The notes under the pieces are model-generated. The model was not told the origin of the DNA, made no database searches, and saw nothing but the letters and a program-made list of their open reading frames with translations. A DNA stretch of 9,530 bases, from assembly GCA_003445795.1 (NCBI GenBank), contig DMCN01000032.1, forward strand, positions 128-9,657. Reading direction: 5' to 3'. The stretch's first letter is position 1. Each line of letters begins with the position of its first letter. Position numbers and translations under genes: made by a program. Of the stretch, positions 8,206 through 9,530 are shown piece after piece. This stretch comes from Gallionellaceae bacterium. GTDB taxonomy: Bacteria > Pseudomonadota > Gammaproteobacteria > Burkholderiales > Gallionellaceae.

Positions 8206-8993
8206 TGCCCGGAAGCCTCTACCCCGCGGATATCCCGGTACCTTCGGACCTGGAGCGGCATTACCTGGAGCCGGGCCTGCCGGAACTCTTCGAGAACATG
8301 GACGAGGGGCTCTTCAACCTGCGCTTCCTCGGCCTGAAAAAAAGCCAGGAGGAAAAAAGGCTGGAGGCCGCGAAGCTGCTGGCCGCCCTGCGCGCGGAGA
8401 TAATCGAAAAGAAACTTATAAAGCCGCGGGGCGTGTACCGGTTCTTCCCGGTCAACAGCGCCGGCGACGCCATAAACTTTTACCCGCCCGGCGGCGGGAA
8501 GCCGGTGGTTTTTAGTTTTCCCCGCCAGGCCGCCGGCGAGCGGCTCTGCCTGGCCGATTTCGCCGCGCCGGAGGCGGGGGGGAAACGGGATTACGCGGCC
8601 CTCCTGGCCGTCACCTGCGGCGAGGGCGTGCTGGCCCTGTCGCGCCGGGAGCGGGAGGCCGGCAATTACGTGCGCTCCTATATGATAGAGGCGCTGGCCC
8701 TGACGCTGGCCGAGGCCGCCGCCGACGTGGTGCATTACCGCATCAGGCGGGAGTGGGGCATCGCCGAGGAGAAGCCCGCCGTGCCGCTGCTGCGCAGCAA
8801 GTACCGCGGCAAGCGCTATTCTTTCGGCTACCCGGTGGCGCCGGACCTGGCCAACCAGGGCGGGCTTTTCGAACTGCTCCGGCCCGCGCCCGACGCCGGG
8901 ATAAAGCTGACCGACGGCTTCATGATGGATCCGGAAGCCTCCGTTTCCGCCATCGTCTTCCACAACCCCAACGCTGTCTATTTCGGAATTTAA
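8205..8993 (+). CDS. Stand-alone MetH activation (AdoMet-binding reactivation) domain protein
   Basis: This 262-residue protein matches the C-terminal domain that lets MetH be re-methylated by AdoMet after its cobalamin is oxidised. Recognisable segments are RGVYRFFPVNSAGDAINFY from 75, RLCLADFAAP at 113, the helix NYVRSYMIEALALTLAEAAADVVH at 154-177, KRYSFGYPVAPD from 203 (GYPACPE in E. coli, so the Cys is Ala here), and GIKLTDGFMMDPEASVSA at 232. Its ATG overlaps the metH stop (TGATG at 8203-8207), with AAGGTG about 11 bases upstream, so the two should be translated together. Thermotoga maritima has the same split (TM0268/TM0269). Five of eleven isoleucine codons are ATA, unlike the proteobacterial part of metH. 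It belongs with the right-hand genome segment. Confidence 0.88.
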   Translation: MPGSLYPADIPVPSDLERHYLEPGLPELFENMDEGLFNLRFLGLKKSQEEKRLEAAKLLAALRAEIIEKKLIKPRGVYRFFPVNSAGDAINFYPPGGGKPVVFSFPRQAAGERLCLADFAAPEAGGKRDYAALLAVTCGEGVLALSRREREAGNYVRSYMIEALALTLAEAAADVVHYRIRREWGIAEEKPAVPLLRSKYRGKRYSFGYPVAPDLANQGGLFELLRPAPDAGIKLTDGFMMDPEASVSAIVFHNPNAVYFGI

Positions 8994-9011
8994 GTAGGAC
9001 TTTTTTGGGTC

Positions 9012-9039
9012 TTGACACTCGTCGGGGGTCTGCTATACT
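9012..9039 (+). promoter_or_regulatory. Near-consensus sigma-70 promoter with no gene after it
   Basis: TTGACA (9012-9017), a 16-base spacer and TATACT (9034-9039), with TGC in front of the -10, form an almost ideal housekeeping promoter. The start would be near 9046, exactly the foot of a terminator hairpin. No plus-strand gene follows in the window, so its product would be an RNA of roughly 45-80 nt. Confidence 0.6.
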
Positions 9040-9045
9040 ATGAAT

Positions 9046-9092
9046 GGGCCCCCGGCCCCTCTCAGTGGGTTTCTCGGGGGCCCTTTCTTTTT
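9046..9092 (+). terminator. Strong intrinsic terminator 1
   Basis: GGGCCCCCG (9046-9054) pairs perfectly with CGGGGGCCC (9075-9083) around a 20-base loop, followed by TTTCTTTTT. It closes plus-strand transcription from metH and the activation-domain gene, or from the small promoter just upstream. Confidence 0.85.
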
Positions 9093-9094
9093 GC

Positions 9095-9125
9095 CCAGCC
9101 GCGCGCCGCGGCTGGTTATTTTTTG
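9095..9125 (+). terminator. Strong intrinsic terminator 2, in tandem
   Basis: CCAGCCGCG (9095-9103) pairs with CGCGGCTGG (9107-9115) around a three-base loop, then TTATTTTTT. The T run overlaps the TAA stop of the convergent WG-repeat gene. The minus-strand reading has no U tract after the stem, so this serves the plus strand. Confidence 0.8.
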
Positions 9126-9530
9126 TATTCGAAGCCTTTGGCGTCTATATAGAAGGAGTGCCCTTCGCGCGTGACCTTGGCGAGGCCGGCATGAAAGCCG
9201 GAGGCCTGCTCATATTTGAAATCCACAACGATCTTGCCGGTCCTGTCTATGTAGCCCCAGCCGCCTTTAAAATCCTTCAGCACCGGCGCCAGGCCGCCCT
9301 CGAAGGAGGCGCACATGGCGAACAGCGGCGCGATGACGGTTTCGCCTTCCTGGTCTATGTAACCGCAGCGGCCCCCCTCGTCCATGCTCTGGGCGTGGGC
9401 CAGCCCCTCGCTGTACGGGCCGATGGAGATATAGTCCCGGAATTTCAGCGTCAGAGTCTCGCGGCTGATGAAGCCGTATCTTTCTTCCAGCCGGGCGGTG
9501 GCGTAACCGCCGCTGAAGGGGAAAGCCTCG
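9116..9530 (-). CDS. WG-repeat protein, C-terminal part (runs off the right edge)
   Basis: The frame is open from the right edge to TAA at 9116-9118, giving 137 residues with no start in view. The methionine at 9385 falls inside a repeat and is not a start. About four repeats of 35-38 residues follow the WG/KWG pattern: an F/Y-x-x-G-L-A turn, then GYID or equivalent, then a G-K/E-x-V-I strand. Examples are FEGGLAPVLKDFKGGWGYID with RTGKIVVDFKY, and YSEGLAHAQ with GRCGYIDQEGETVIAPLF. The last unit is GLAKVTREGHSFYIDAKGFEYKK. These repeats build beta-rich domains of mostly unknown, probably binding, function. Any signal peptide or other domain would be outside the window. Three of eight isoleucine codons are ATA, as in the activation-domain gene. 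It converges on metH. Confidence 0.8.
   Translation of the reverse strand, partial: EAFPFSGGYATARLEERYGFISRETLTLKFRDYISIGPYSEGLAHAQSMDEGGRCGYIDQEGETVIAPLFAMCASFEGGLAPVLKDFKGGWGYIDRTGKIVVDFKYEQASGFHAGLAKVTREGHSFYIDAKGFEYKK

Noticed and set aside
9116..9385. An 89-residue complete gene starting at the ATG at 9385
   Set aside because: The same frame continues upstream to the window edge with further WG repeats, so that methionine is internal and the gene is truncated by the edge.

Overview
The window looks like two unlike stretches of bacterial DNA joined inside a methionine synthase gene. Positions 1 to about 7.8 kb read as a betaproteobacterium, probably of the Gallionellaceae/Nitrosomonadales kind. 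This rests on gene content (TorF-type porin with GlnK and AmtB, UbiK next to ComM, TrpB2, bacteriohemerythrin, proteobacterial-type MetH) and on near-exclusive ATC/ATT use for isoleucine in metH. From about 7.88 kb to the end, the MetH sequence type, the gene arrangement and the codon use change. ATA isoleucine codons become common and a WG-repeat gene follows. This suggests a different, non-proteobacterial source, perhaps Elusimicrobiota or a similar lineage (low confidence on the name).

Left block, minus strand (1-1600): torF-type porin, glnK (P-II) and the 5' end of amtB form a nitrogen-uptake operon. A clear sigma-54 -24/-12 element lies upstream of torF. Three NtrC-like 17-bp sites lie about 100-130 bp upstream of the predicted transcription start. 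A perfect GC-rich palindrome sits between torF and glnK and may attenuate transcription. Centre left, plus strand (1630-3345): ubiK (ubiquinone biosynthesis accessory factor) and comM (YifB-type AAA+ branch-migration helicase) are six bases apart and end at a bidirectional terminator shared with the convergent trpB2.

Centre right: trpB2 (TrpB-like PLP enzyme) and a single-domain bacteriohemerythrin are on the minus strand. metH, divergent from the hemerythrin gene, starts at 5581.

Right block: metH residues 1 to about 760 (homocysteine, pterin and cap domains up to the B12-ligating His759) are proteobacterial in type. After the invariant DVHDIGKN motif the rest of the B12 domain is of the other type. 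The AdoMet-dependent reactivation domain then follows as a separate overlapping gene, as in Thermotoga. An orphan consensus promoter facing two tandem terminators and a WG-repeat gene cut by the window edge complete the segment. The most economical reading is a metagenome assembly chimera, or much less likely a natural recombination, at a conserved metH segment. I did not find a convincing new biological system. The best real regulatory signal is the NtrC/RpoN control region.
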